Source: an uncultured Treponema sp.
GTDB lineage: Bacteria > Spirochaetota > Spirochaetia > Treponematales > Treponemataceae
Reading direction: 5' to 3'
Assembly (NCBI GenBank): GCA_937885175.1
Contig: CAKZZO010000140.1
Span: forward strand, 1 to 62,139
DNA length: 62,139 bases
Shown in pieces: positions 1 to 8,358 of this stretch (position 1 is its first letter; each line of letters begins with the position of its first letter). The notes beneath the pieces were generated by a model. The model saw nothing but the letters and a program-made list of their open reading frames with translations, had not been told where the DNA came from and did no database searches. A program made the position numbers and the translations under genes.

Positions 1-2
1 CA

Positions 3-398
3 GCTGTCATTCTCAGTGAAATTGGTGACATTTCACGTTTCCCTGATCCAAAACAGCTGACTGCATTTGCAGGCCTTGATCCTGTTCTTAAGCAATCAGG
101 AATGAACAAAGGTCTTGGTTATCACATGTCAAAACGTGGTTCCCCGTATCTTCGCCGTGCCCTGTGGCTTGCCGCAAACAGCATCAAAAAATGGGACCCT
201 TCTTTTGCCTATGCTTATCAGAAAAAAATTGATTCTGGCAAGAACAAAAGTCAGGCTCTCGGTTTTATTTCTCATAAACTTCTCAATGTTGTTTTCACTG
301 TTCTTAAAAACAATATTGATTACGTTCCTATTTTTCCTCCTGATGTTGACGTCTCAAAACTTGCTGAAAAAACAATTAAATCTCTATCACCTAATTGA
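3..398 (+). CDS. IS110-family transposase, 3' end (partial)
   Basis: The reading frame is open from the first bases of the window to the TGA at 396-398, so this is the C-terminal part of a gene that begins outside. It matches the C-terminal Transposase_20 (IS116/IS110/IS902) domain: a helix-hairpin-helix-like start (ISRFPDPKQLTAFAGLDP), then the typical SKRGSPYLRRALWLAA block and a lysine-rich tail. In this family the N-terminal DEDD catalytic half, not visible here, does the cleavage. An internal ATG at 102 is not the start. A hairpin begins at the stop codon. Whether the element is complete upstream cannot be seen. Confidence 0.88.
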   Translation, partial: AVILSEIGDISRFPDPKQLTAFAGLDPVLKQSGMNKGLGYHMSKRGSPYLRRALWLAANSIKKWDPSFAYAYQKKIDSGKNKSQALGFISHKLLNVVFTVLKNNIDYVPIFPPDVDVSKLAEKTIKSLSPN

Positions 399-433
399 CA
401 TTTCATAGCAGGTCTTAAAAATGATGAAATGTC
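397..433. repeat. Inverted repeat at the end of the IS110-type transposase gene
   Basis: GACATTTCAT (397-406) is perfectly repeated in inverse orientation as ATGAAATGTC (424-433), with a 17-base loop. The left arm overlaps the transposase stop codon. No T-run follows, so it is not a standard intrinsic terminator. It may be a subterminal element of the insertion sequence, since one IS110 subgroup (IS1111) carries subterminal inverted repeats, or an mRNA 3' hairpin. The same word TGACATTTCA also occurs at about 27-36 inside the gene. The rest of 434-510 shows nothing recognisable. Confidence 0.5.
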
Positions 434-513
434 GGAAGACAGTATAACGTAATTTTCAGAGAAAAAAAAGGATGCAATTGTTATTTTTCATCAGAATAAA
501 GAGACTTTTTTCC

Positions 514-541
514 TTGCATATTCCCCATCATGCATTATAAT
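514..541 (+). promoter_or_regulatory. Sigma-70-type promoter of the EAL gene
   Basis: TTGCAT (514-519), a 16-base spacer and a perfect TATAAT (536-541) lie before the EAL gene. Transcription would start near 548, leaving a leader of about 23 nt with an AGAGAGG ribosome site at 559-565. Confidence 0.6.
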
Positions 542-570
542 AAAGAAGATTACACGTAGAGAGGTACTAT

Positions 571-2469
571 ATGTGGAACTATAGTTTTGTCCTCCCCGAC
601 TTTATCATTCTCTCCCTGTTTCTTGTTTACTTCTTTTTACAGCCCAGGCTTTCCACCAAACTGAACAAGTCGTTTTTCAGCATTCTTGTCACGGATTTTT
701 TAGTCATACTTACTGATGCCCTTGCCTCAATGAGTCTTGAGAACGCCCAGTACTTTTCACCTTTTGCCCTTCGTTCTATAAACGTGCTCTACTTCATGCT
801 TTTTAACTTCAGGACATTCTGCTTCTTTTCCTTTACTGAAAACTGCATAGGGCGCAGAAACTCCAGTACTAAATTCCAGCCCCTTTTTAGGAGTCTGGTT
901 TTTATGCTCGCGGAAGCAATTGCCCTGGCAAATCTCTTTACCGACACTCTGTTCAGCATTTCGCCAGAAGGGCTTTATGCCCGGGGGGCCCTTTACAATT
1001 CTATCTATGTCTGCGGGCTCTATTACCTTGCCGTTTCCTTTATCGAACTCTTTTTTTATCAGAAGGAACTGCGCTATGGCTCCATGTATGCGGCAGTAAC
1101 CTACAATCTGGTGCTGCTTGTGGGCTATTTTGTCCGCAATCTCTTTCCCCACTATCTTATAATGAACCTTTTTTCTCTGGCGGCAATAATCATCATCTAC
1201 CTGTCCTACGAAAATCCTGCCATATATCTTGCGGGAAAAACCAATGCCTTCAATAAGAAAGCCCTGCTTCTGCTTTTGGAAGAACTCCATGATGAAAAAA
1301 AGCCCCTCGTCATAGGATTTGTGATTCACAATTACAACGAACTGAGAGAAATCTACAGCGGCCTACAGATGGACAAAGGCATTACCCTCATCGGTCAGTA
1401 CCTTGCACGGCACTATCCCCGGCTGTACCGCTTTTACCTCCATGACGGCCGCTTTGTTCTCATTGGACGGGATAACAGCCAGACAGAAAGCATCTGTCAG
1501 AAAATAAGGAAACGATTCACCCAAGGATGGAAGGCTGGAAGCGATGTAGATTTGTATCTGGAGGCAGGATTTGTGCAGCTGGACAGGGAAGTTCGCATTG
1601 AAAACTCCGAGCAAATCCTAAACGGCTTACTGACTGCATTCAAGGAAGTGAGCACTCTGGAAAAAGCGCATGTGGTCATCGGCTCAGATACCATTAAAAT
1701 CATTGAACAGAACACACTGGTTAAGCGGGCGGTAGAACATGCCGTGGAGCAAAATGCCGTAGAAATGTTCCTCCAGCCGCTGATTGACGCAAAGACCCAT
1801 GAACTAGTAGGAGCAGAAGCCCTCGCCCGCATAAGAAATGACAATGGAGAACTGATTCCGCCCGTACAGTTCATACCCATAGCAGAAAAAAACGGAAGAA
1901 TCAACCAATTGGGTGAACAGATGTTTGAAAAAGCCTGTGAGTTCATCCACTCCCACAACATAGAAAAAATGGGTATTCAGTGGATAAACGTAAACCTGTC
2001 TCCCGTTCAGTTTCTGCGTCGGGATTTGAACACCCGCTTTGAAGAAATCCTCAGGAAATACCAGGTGGAGGCAGAAAAAATTCATCTGGAAATCACCGAA
2101 GAATCTATGATTGACTATGCCCTGCTGCAAAAGCAGATTCAGACCATGAAGGAAACAGGATTCCAGTTTGTGCTTGATGATTACGGAAGCGGTTACTCCA
2201 ACGTGAGCCGCCTAAAACGGTGCCCCTTTATCAATGTCAAGTTGGACATGGAAATCGTCTGGGATTACTTTAAGGAGCAGGACAAGATACTTCCCACTAT
2301 GGTGCAGACATTCAAGCAGATGCATTTTACCGTAACGGCAGAAGGTGTGGAAACGCTGGAAATGGCAGACGCAATGAAGGAAATTGGCTGCGACTACCTG
2401 CAGGGCTACTATTTTTCAAAGCCGCTTCCCGCCAGCGAATTCGTCCAGAAATATTCCACGGCACTATAA
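571..2469 (+). CDS. Membrane EAL-domain cyclic-di-GMP phosphodiesterase
   Basis: 632 aa. Residues 1 to about 215 form six or seven membrane segments. A middle part (about 235-375) looks like a GGDEF domain that has lost its motif (HDGRFVLIGRD where GGDEF is expected), so no cyclase activity is likely. Residues about 390-630 are an EAL domain with the expected catalytic set: EAL at 416-418, NVNLSPVQF, EITEES, LDDYGSGYSN, KLD, TAEGVET and LQGYYFSKP. It should hydrolyse c-di-GMP at the inner membrane; the degenerate GGDEF part may bind a nucleotide allosterically (inference). The ATG at 571 has a good AGAGAGG site. It is a single-gene unit ending 4 bp from the convergent xerD. Domain call is firm; the signal sensed is unknown. 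Confidence 0.93.
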   Translation: MWNYSFVLPDFIILSLFLVYFFLQPRLSTKLNKSFFSILVTDFLVILTDALASMSLENAQYFSPFALRSINVLYFMLFNFRTFCFFSFTENCIGRRNSSTKFQPLFRSLVFMLAEAIALANLFTDTLFSISPEGLYARGALYNSIYVCGLYYLAVSFIELFFYQKELRYGSMYAAVTYNLVLLVGYFVRNLFPHYLIMNLFSLAAIIIIYLSYENPAIYLAGKTNAFNKKALLLLLEELHDEKKPLVIGFVIHNYNELREIYSGLQMDKGITLIGQYLARHYPRLYRFYLHDGRFVLIGRDNSQTESICQKIRKRFTQGWKAGSDVDLYLEAGFVQLDREVRIENSEQILNGLLTAFKEVSTLEKAHVVIGSDTIKIIEQNTLVKRAVEHAVEQNAVEMFLQPLIDAKTHELVGAEALARIRNDNGELIPPVQFIPIAEKNGRINQLGEQMFEKACEFIHSHNIEKMGIQWINVNLSPVQFLRRDLNTRFEEILRKYQVEAEKIHLEITEESMIDYALLQKQIQTMKETGFQFVLDDYGSGYSNVSRLKRCPFINVKLDMEIVWDYFKEQDKILPTMVQTFKQMHFTVTAEGVETLEMADAMKEIGCDYLQGYYFSKPLPASEFVQKYSTAL

Positions 2470-2473
2470 AGGC

Positions 2474-3385
2474 TCACTTTCCCTTTGAACCGCCATGGGG
2501 ATGAGCCTTGTTGTACATTTCTATCATGTGCTCGGTGGTGACATGGGTATAGCGTTGCGTGGTGGAAATGCTGGCATGTCCCAAAAGTTCCTGTACCATG
2601 CGCACATCTGCCCCGCCTGTGAGCATCGCTGTAGCAAAAGTGTGGCGAAAGGCATGGGGTGACACATGGTGATTCGTTCCCTCCACGCCAGAATACCTGG
2701 CTATGATGTAGGCAATGCCGCGCACCGTAAGACGCTTTCCCTGCTGATTGACAAACAAGGCTTTTTCAGTGTCGGCTTCTCCAAAGCGTTTCCGACGGTC
2801 AGCAAGATAGGCTGTAAGCGCATTCTGGGCATCTGACTCAAAATAGACGCGGCGGTCTTTTTTTCCCTTTCCCGTTACAATCACGCTGGAATAGTCGCCG
2901 GAAAAATCGGACACTTTGAGCGAGGCCATTTCGCTGACACGGCAACCGCTTGAATAGAGCATTTCAAAAAGTGCACGGTCACGCTTTTCCCAAAGCAATT
3001 CCTTGGTTGAAGGCGCGGCACAGAGCTTATCCACCTCCGCCCCAGTCATAAAGCGGGGAAGACGCTTGGGATTTTTTACGGTTTTGAGTTCCAGTGCAGG
3101 ATTGATTTTTATGTAGCCTGCTTTGCGTGCATAGGCAAAAAGTCCGCGGACGCTGGCAATAAAGCGGTTTATGGAGGCAGAAGCCCTTTTTTGTCTGGAA
3201 AGTACACCGATGCAGAGGCGCAACTGATCGGTGGTAAAGGCAGTCATATCACTCTGCCCACCGATATGCTCCATGCCCATAAACTGCCCCAAATCGTTTC
3301 GGTAGCCGGCCACGGTATTTTCAGACATCCCCCGCACTGACCCCAGATAGAGCAGGAATTCGTCCACCGCTTCAGAGACTGTCAT
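2474..3385 (-). CDS. xerD: Tyrosine recombinase, XerD type
   Basis: 303 aa, the usual length for Xer recombinases. N-terminal SAM-like DNA-binding domain (about 1-90), then the catalytic domain with all key residues: Arg in SSGCRVSEMA, Lys in TGKGKKDRRV, HxxR in SPHAFRHTFA, His in LLGHASISTTQ and the nucleophile Tyr in RYTH. XerC and XerD act as a heterotetramer to resolve chromosome dimers at dif, and a second recombinase (10653-11555) would be the partner. Its ATG overlaps the topA stop by one base (TAATG), so the two are translationally coupled. Calling this one XerD rather than XerC rests on the similar position beside topA that I recall in T. pallidum. Confidence 0.9.
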   Translation of the reverse strand: MTVSEAVDEFLLYLGSVRGMSENTVAGYRNDLGQFMGMEHIGGQSDMTAFTTDQLRLCIGVLSRQKRASASINRFIASVRGLFAYARKAGYIKINPALELKTVKNPKRLPRFMTGAEVDKLCAAPSTKELLWEKRDRALFEMLYSSGCRVSEMASLKVSDFSGDYSSVIVTGKGKKDRRVYFESDAQNALTAYLADRRKRFGEADTEKALFVNQQGKRLTVRGIAYIIARYSGVEGTNHHVSPHAFRHTFATAMLTGGADVRMVQELLGHASISTTQRYTHVTTEHMIEMYNKAHPHGGSKGK

Positions 3386-5514
3386 TATTCCTCAGGCAGT
3401 TTTTCCACCGCATCTTCCGCAGAGTGCAGGTAATCACAGTCAGGATTGATGCAGGACTTGTAAGTACCGTTCTTTTTGTCGAACTTTTCCACCAGGAACC
3501 AGCCGCATTTGGGGCAGTATTGATTTTCCAGCGGCTTAAAGTGAGAGATGAAATTACACTTGGGGTAGTTCGTACAGCCAAAGAATGACTTTCCCCGTCC
3601 CTTGGTCTTTCTCTCCACGATTTCGCCGTCACACCCCTCCACCGGACATTTTGCAAGGGGAATTGACTTGGTGTTATGGCACTCAGGGAATCCAGAACAT
3701 GCCAGAAAGAAACCAAAGCGTCCGAGTTTTTTAAGCATGGGTTTGCCACATTTTTCACAGACCTTGTCAGTTTCCTCGTCCAAAAATCCCTTGACGCTTT
3801 CCTGATTTGCATCCACTTCATCCACACGTTTTTTAAATGGCATGTAGAAGTCACCGATAAAATTATTCCAGACAATTTTATCCTGCTCCACATCGTCCAG
3901 TTTGTTTTCTACATCGGCGGTAAAATGCTCGTTAATTACATCGGGAAAGGCTTCCACAAGAATTTTGCAAATCATTCTGCCCAACTGTGTGGGAACAAGC
4001 TGTTTGTTGCTCCGCTGTACATAGTAGCGGTCAAGCAAAACAGAAATAATGGGCGCATAGGTAGAAGGACGACCGATGCCTTTTTCTTCCAGCGTACGAA
4101 CAATTGAAGCATCCGTATAGCGGGCAGGTCCCTGGGTAAAATGCTGCTCCGGGTAGAATGTATGGGCAGCATCCAGCACCTCGTCTTTTTTGAGCGCAGG
4201 AATTGAACCCGTTACCTCTTCCTTTGAAGAAAGCAGTTTGATTACATTATAGAAGCCCTTTTCTACCAGTTTGCTTGCTGAAGTCCTAAAAAGCGCATCT
4301 CCCGCCGTAATGTCAACACTGGTGGTGCGGGTCTTTGCATTTCCCATCTGGCAGGAAACAAATTTTTCCCAAATCAGCGTATAGAGGCGCAACTGGTCGC
4401 GGGTAAGGTATTCCTTTACGCTGTCTGGCGTGTAAGAGGTATAGGTAGGACGGATACATTCATGGGCATCCTGTGCACCTTTTCCCACTGCGTATTCAAT
4501 AGGCTTTTCTGGCAGGTCAGCGGGATAGTTTTTTCCAATCCATTCACGCACTTCGTCCAATGCGGTCTGGGCGATACGAACTGAATCAGTACGCATATAG
4601 GTAATAAGACCGACACGGTTTGCTCCCATCTGAATGCCTTCATAAAGTTGCTGGGCAATCTGCATAGTCTTGCGGGAAGTAAAGCCCAGACGGTTTGCCG
4701 CCGCCTGCTGCATTTTTGACGTGGTAAAAGGCGGTTTGGGACGAACAGTCTTTTCAGTAGCCTTAACCTCGCTTACCTTACATTCCGAATTCTGGATTTC
4801 CTTTATGATATCATGTACCGCCGCTTCGCTTTTCAGGTCAGTTTTTGCGCCTTTGTACTGTACCAATTGGGCCGTAAAGGTTGACTTGCCTTTTGAAAAG
4901 TCTGCCTCCAGCGTCCAGTATTCATCGGGAATAAAATTCTCAACTTCCTCTTCCCGCTCGCAAATAAGGCGCAGGGCTACAGACTGAACGCGTCCTGCAG
5001 AAAGGCCATTCTTTACTTTTTTCCAGAGAAGCGGACTTAAATTGTAGCCCACGAGGCGGTCAAGCACACGACGAGCCTTTTGGGCATTCACCTTGCTTTC
5101 GTCAATAGTTCCGGGATGCAGGACTGCTTCTTTGATGGCAACGGGTGTAATTTCATTAAAGACAATGCGCTTAATCTCTGCGTCAGTCTTGTCTTTAAGC
5201 GCGTTGTTCAAGTGCCAGGCAATGGCCTCTCCTTCACGGTCGTTATCAGATGCCAGCAGGACATTGGTACTTTTTTTTGCGTCCTTCTGCAATTCCTTGA
5301 GCAGTTTAGCCCGTCCCCGCACCGTAATGTATTCCGGCTGAAAATGATCCTCAATATTGATTGCCATGCGGCTTTTGGGTAAATCAATCAGATGCCCCAT
5401 GGATGCCTTGACGGTATATCCCGGCCCAAGATATTTTTCAATCGTTGTTGCCTTTGCCGGAGATTCCACAATAACAAGCGTCTGTTTTTTGTTTTCAGTC
5501 TTTGACTTTGCCAT
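3385..5514 (-). CDS. topA: DNA topoisomerase I
   Basis: 709 aa. Type IA topoisomerase that relaxes negative supercoils through a 5'-phosphotyrosine intermediate. Toprim domain at the N-terminus (LVIVESPAKATTIEKYLG; acidic ASDNDREGEAIAWHL), active-site Tyr in GLITYMRTDSVRIA, and three C-terminal zinc ribbons of the four-Cys kind, beginning CEKCGKPM, CPVEGCDG and CPKCGWF. The frame is open further upstream, but the start at 5514 is chosen because AAGGAA lies just before it, a promoter lies at 5537-5566, and the next residues (MAKSKTENKKQ) lead straight into the toprim domain. Followed by xerD in a coupled pair. Confidence 0.97.
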   Translation of the reverse strand: MAKSKTENKKQTLVIVESPAKATTIEKYLGPGYTVKASMGHLIDLPKSRMAINIEDHFQPEYITVRGRAKLLKELQKDAKKSTNVLLASDNDREGEAIAWHLNNALKDKTDAEIKRIVFNEITPVAIKEAVLHPGTIDESKVNAQKARRVLDRLVGYNLSPLLWKKVKNGLSAGRVQSVALRLICEREEEVENFIPDEYWTLEADFSKGKSTFTAQLVQYKGAKTDLKSEAAVHDIIKEIQNSECKVSEVKATEKTVRPKPPFTTSKMQQAAANRLGFTSRKTMQIAQQLYEGIQMGANRVGLITYMRTDSVRIAQTALDEVREWIGKNYPADLPEKPIEYAVGKGAQDAHECIRPTYTSYTPDSVKEYLTRDQLRLYTLIWEKFVSCQMGNAKTRTTSVDITAGDALFRTSASKLVEKGFYNVIKLLSSKEEVTGSIPALKKDEVLDAAHTFYPEQHFTQGPARYTDASIVRTLEEKGIGRPSTYAPIISVLLDRYYVQRSNKQLVPTQLGRMICKILVEAFPDVINEHFTADVENKLDDVEQDKIVWNNFIGDFYMPFKKRVDEVDANQESVKGFLDEETDKVCEKCGKPMLKKLGRFGFFLACSGFPECHNTKSIPLAKCPVEGCDGEIVERKTKGRGKSFFGCTNYPKCNFISHFKPLENQYCPKCGWFLVEKFDKKNGTYKSCINPDCDYLHSAEDAVEKLPEE

Positions 5515-5536
5515 ATATATTTCCTTATTTTCTTCC

Positions 5537-5566
5537 ATTATAAATATGAAATTTGATTTAATGCAA
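5537..5566 (-). promoter_or_regulatory. Promoter of topA-xerD
   Basis: On the minus strand TTGCAT (5566-5561), an 18-base spacer and a perfect TATAAT (5542-5537). Start of transcription would be near 5530, about 16 nt before the topA ATG. It lies downstream of the restriction-like island, so the island need not read into topA. Confidence 0.6.
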
Positions 5567-5633
5567 TAGGATTGAGAAAAAAAATACCGACACGAGAACA
5601 CTATCTACCTCATCATGTTTTTATAAATAATAC

Positions 5634-5995
5634 TTATGCCAGGTGCATATCAAGCCACATTTTTTCCGCACCTTTATCACACTCTTTCAGGCTAGATTTA
5701 TTATCAAGCATATCACCACAAAGCAGATTGAAGTTTTCCAACTCTCATTCGCCATTTGAAAGCACTATTAACGAAAGAAGAATCTTTGCCTGCGCTATGG
5801 CAACGGAATTTATATCTGCGCTAAATAAATACGTTTCAATAATTTCTTTGTAGGATAAAGAATTTTTGACTTGGAATAATCCAGTCCATGAAGTTTCAAA
5901 TATACGGACACACAGAGTTTTTGCAGACCAGCCGTATCTGGAGATATATTTATAAGTTCACGACCAATTCTTTTGCTTTCATCGAGTATGATTTT
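5634..5995 (-). pseudogene. Decayed gene remnant next to the restriction-like island
   Basis: Between the methyltransferase stop and topA no intact gene fits, but the minus strand carries a protein-like trail of about 118 codons. It starts directly after the methyltransferase TAG with KIILDESKRIGRELINISP and runs to DYSKSK. It changes frame at a run of five A near 5863-5868, continues as NSLSYKEIIETYLFSADINS to SNGE, meets an in-frame TGA (5747-5745), resumes as ELENFNLLCGDMLDNK and ends at a TAA (5636-5634). There is no start codon at the head. I do not recognise the family. The likely reading is the 3' part of a helical protein gene cut and frameshifted after the island arrived; chance open frames are the alternative. 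Confidence 0.42.
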
Positions 5996-7204
5996 CTATG
6001 ACACTTCCCTCAAAACTTTTTCAGCATATATCGTTTCATATATTGCGCATGCCATCTCGTATCCCAATACGGGAGGAACGGCATTTCCTACTTGTGTGAA
6101 TTGGCGCGCCATTGGACCTGTGAAAACATAGTCATCAGGGAAGGTCTGCAATCTTGCACATTCCCGCACAGTCATTGTCCGAGGAATAAACGGATGTAGG
6201 TGTGAACGCCCGCCGCCGCCTGTACCACCCGCAATTATTGTTTTTGATGGAGCAAGTGGATTAAGCCTATCTACTCTCCCAAGTTTATCACGCTGCCCGA
6301 ATGCAAGAATCATGTAACGCATTATGGATTCGGCTTTGTGATTTCGAGGAATATTGCTTTCTGTTGTCAGAATAGGAGTGTTAAGGACACATCCTGATGG
6401 AAGTTGCGTTTTTATTTTTTTAGGAAAGAAGAAATTTCCTTTCCTACTTCCGACAATGATTGTTCGCATCCGTTTCTGAGGAACTCCAAAATCAGCCGCA
6501 TTCACAACCGCTGGAGTCGCCACAGAATATCCCGCACTTTGAAGAATTTCACAAGCTCTGCTTGCCTGTTCGCCGCCGTCAATTGTCAAAAGTCCATCCA
6601 CATTTTCAATCAAAAATGTTTCTGGCATAAAATGTGTTATGACATTTATATAGCAAAAGAGAAGATTGCCGTATTTTTCATGATTAAAACCAGTCCGTTT
6701 GAAATTCTCACCGTTCTTTGAAAAGCGTTGGTTTGCCGCAATGCTGAATGATTGACACGGAGGTCCTCCATGAAATACACCGGGAAAGTTTTTTTGTAGC
6801 CCCTCAGATTCAAGACGAGCTATGACAGCATCATAATCCTGCATGTTGCCTGAAAAATCTGGCGGTCCCAAAACTCTCTTCGCACCATTTGTGCGGAGTG
6901 TATTGCAGAACATCTCATTTATCTCAACATCAAACAGTGTATCAAATCCTGCATACTTAAATCCCAAATCAAGTCCACCCGCTCCCGAAAAAAAACTCAC
7001 GCATGGGATATGAGGGGCTACCGTTTTTCTCTCATTTACGGGAATAAAATCTGGAAACGAAAAATCACTTAGTTTTGCCTCATCGAAATATACGAGAGAG
7101 TTATAGTCAAATCCATTCTTTTTTAGAACATCTTCAAAAGGAATTTCCTTACTCAATGAAAAATCAAGAAGCTCTTTCTGTTTTTTGAATGTCAGTCGAT
7201 CCAT
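5996..7204 (-). CDS. DNA (cytosine-5) methyltransferase of a restriction-like cassette
   Basis: 402 aa. Motifs are in the classic order: I (SFFSGAGGLDLGF), IV with the catalytic PCQ (FHGGPPCQSFS), VI (FLIENVDGL), VIII (QKRMRTIIVG), a variable target-recognition part, IX (RECARLQTFPDDY) and X (FTQVGNAVPP). It transfers methyl from AdoMet to C5 of cytosine in a specific DNA sequence, which cannot be read from the protein. About 75 residues precede motif I. The ATG at 7204 is preferred over an upstream in-frame start because it has an AAGGGAGA site and overlaps the HNH stop by one base (TGATG). It probably protects the host from the two nuclease genes upstream. Confidence 0.94.
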   Translation of the reverse strand: MDRLTFKKQKELLDFSLSKEIPFEDVLKKNGFDYNSLVYFDEAKLSDFSFPDFIPVNERKTVAPHIPCVSFFSGAGGLDLGFKYAGFDTLFDVEINEMFCNTLRTNGAKRVLGPPDFSGNMQDYDAVIARLESEGLQKNFPGVFHGGPPCQSFSIAANQRFSKNGENFKRTGFNHEKYGNLLFCYINVITHFMPETFLIENVDGLLTIDGGEQASRACEILQSAGYSVATPAVVNAADFGVPQKRMRTIIVGSRKGNFFFPKKIKTQLPSGCVLNTPILTTESNIPRNHKAESIMRYMILAFGQRDKLGRVDRLNPLAPSKTIIAGGTGGGGRSHLHPFIPRTMTVRECARLQTFPDDYVFTGPMARQFTQVGNAVPPVLGYEMACAIYETIYAEKVLREVS

Positions 7205-8358
7205 CAAGCAATCTCCCTTTTTGCAAGTTCGTATACATCCCGAGCCATTTTCTTTGATGAAAAATCGGCTATATCCCATTCTGTCAATTTGATTTTATAG
7301 AAAATATGGATACTTCTGTGGCAAGTCGGACACAGAGGCTTCAAATCGTCAAGTGTTGTCGTCGTTCCATTACTGTTAAGGGTCGCGGAAAGCGGCAGAA
7401 TATGATGCAGTTCCAGAATATTTGAGTCTATAAGCCACGGATATTTTTCGACAGGGTGCAGTCCGCAGATATCACAGATAAAGACTGGATTAATCTTAAA
7501 ATACCTATTTCTGAGCAAAGGACTTCTTTCAATTTTCTGATGAGAATCAAACGCTTTGCGTCCTTCTTGGACTGCAAATTCTGAAACGACCCTATCTCGA
7601 AGTTTTATATCGAGATTTTGCATTTGTGCATAGTTTTTGAGCGAAGCAAGCCGTAAAAATTCTCTGTTTGAGTCTGATTCCCGCATACCTGCAATAAAAG
7701 GAATTGTAGCACTTAGCACTGTGTCAAAATCGCTTGTATCCAAATACAAGTGCCTATCAAACCAGCGTATATACGAAACTTGTCCCATAAAAACAAGCAT
7801 TTCCCGCACCTGTCTCTCTTCATCACCAATCGGCACTCGAGAAGTCCTGATCAAGTTTTTGTAATGAGAAAGTTCTTCCAGCCCAGTACAATCATTCCCA
7901 ATTACATAAGAAAATACATCGTCCAAAGATACAGGTGATTCTCGTCGTGCAATAAGAAACTTTAGAATCGCAATAAAGGGAAATGTCGGAGAAATTTCTG
8001 AATTGTATTCCTCAAAAGCCGGATATGGATATTGAAAATGAGAAAAAACAAAATTCAAATATTCATCGGGCGAAAAAGGATTTTTTCCCGCAAGATTTTG
8101 GCAAAGTTCGGTTATGATAAGACGATTCTTAAATTTCGTTGCAAGCATTGAGCATTGAAAAACTCTTGCATAATTTCTCCATACTTTATAATGACTTGGA
8201 GAAAAAGGCAGTCCTGTGTTCATTTCAAGAGGCTGGCGAATCAAATCATCCTTTGCATCGAGTGCAAGCCCATCCAAAGACTTTAAGACTTTCGCAATGG
8301 CACAAATATTTTCAAATTGAAAATATGATAATCTACCTTGATCCCATCTCCATCTCAT
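7204..8358 (-). CDS. HNH endonuclease of the restriction-like cassette
   Basis: 384 aa. The C-terminal 80 residues form an HNH nuclease with structural zinc: CDICGLHP, LELHHILPLS and LKPLCPTCHRSIH supply two CxxC pairs and the catalytic His. The first 290 residues have no motif I can name with certainty; they begin MRWRWDQGRLSYFQFENIC and probably bind DNA or recognise the site (inference). The ATG at 8358 is chosen because it overlaps the preceding gene's TGA as ATGA; a GTG at 8367 is also in frame. Position directly before a cytosine methyltransferase suggests a restriction enzyme. Confidence 0.85.
   Translation of the reverse strand: MRWRWDQGRLSYFQFENICAIAKVLKSLDGLALDAKDDLIRQPLEMNTGLPFSPSHYKVWRNYARVFQCSMLATKFKNRLIITELCQNLAGKNPFSPDEYLNFVFSHFQYPYPAFEEYNSEISPTFPFIAILKFLIARRESPVSLDDVFSYVIGNDCTGLEELSHYKNLIRTSRVPIGDEERQVREMLVFMGQVSYIRWFDRHLYLDTSDFDTVLSATIPFIAGMRESDSNREFLRLASLKNYAQMQNLDIKLRDRVVSEFAVQEGRKAFDSHQKIERSPLLRNRYFKINPVFICDICGLHPVEKYPWLIDSNILELHHILPLSATLNSNGTTTTLDDLKPLCPTCHRSIHIFYKIKLTEWDIADFSSKKMARDVYELAKREIA

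Noticed and set aside
102..398. ATG at 102 as a separate small gene
   Set aside because: The frame is open and matches transposase sequence from the first bases of the window, so this ATG is internal.
1363..1961. Long antisense open frames inside the EAL gene, and similar ones inside most large genes
   Set aside because: They mirror the codon pattern of the real gene, lack ribosome sites and show no recognisable domain.
5572..5853. Plus-strand open frame of 93 codons upstream of topA
   Set aside because: It overlaps the topA promoter, has no ribosome site and no family resemblance; the minus strand of the same stretch looks more protein-like.
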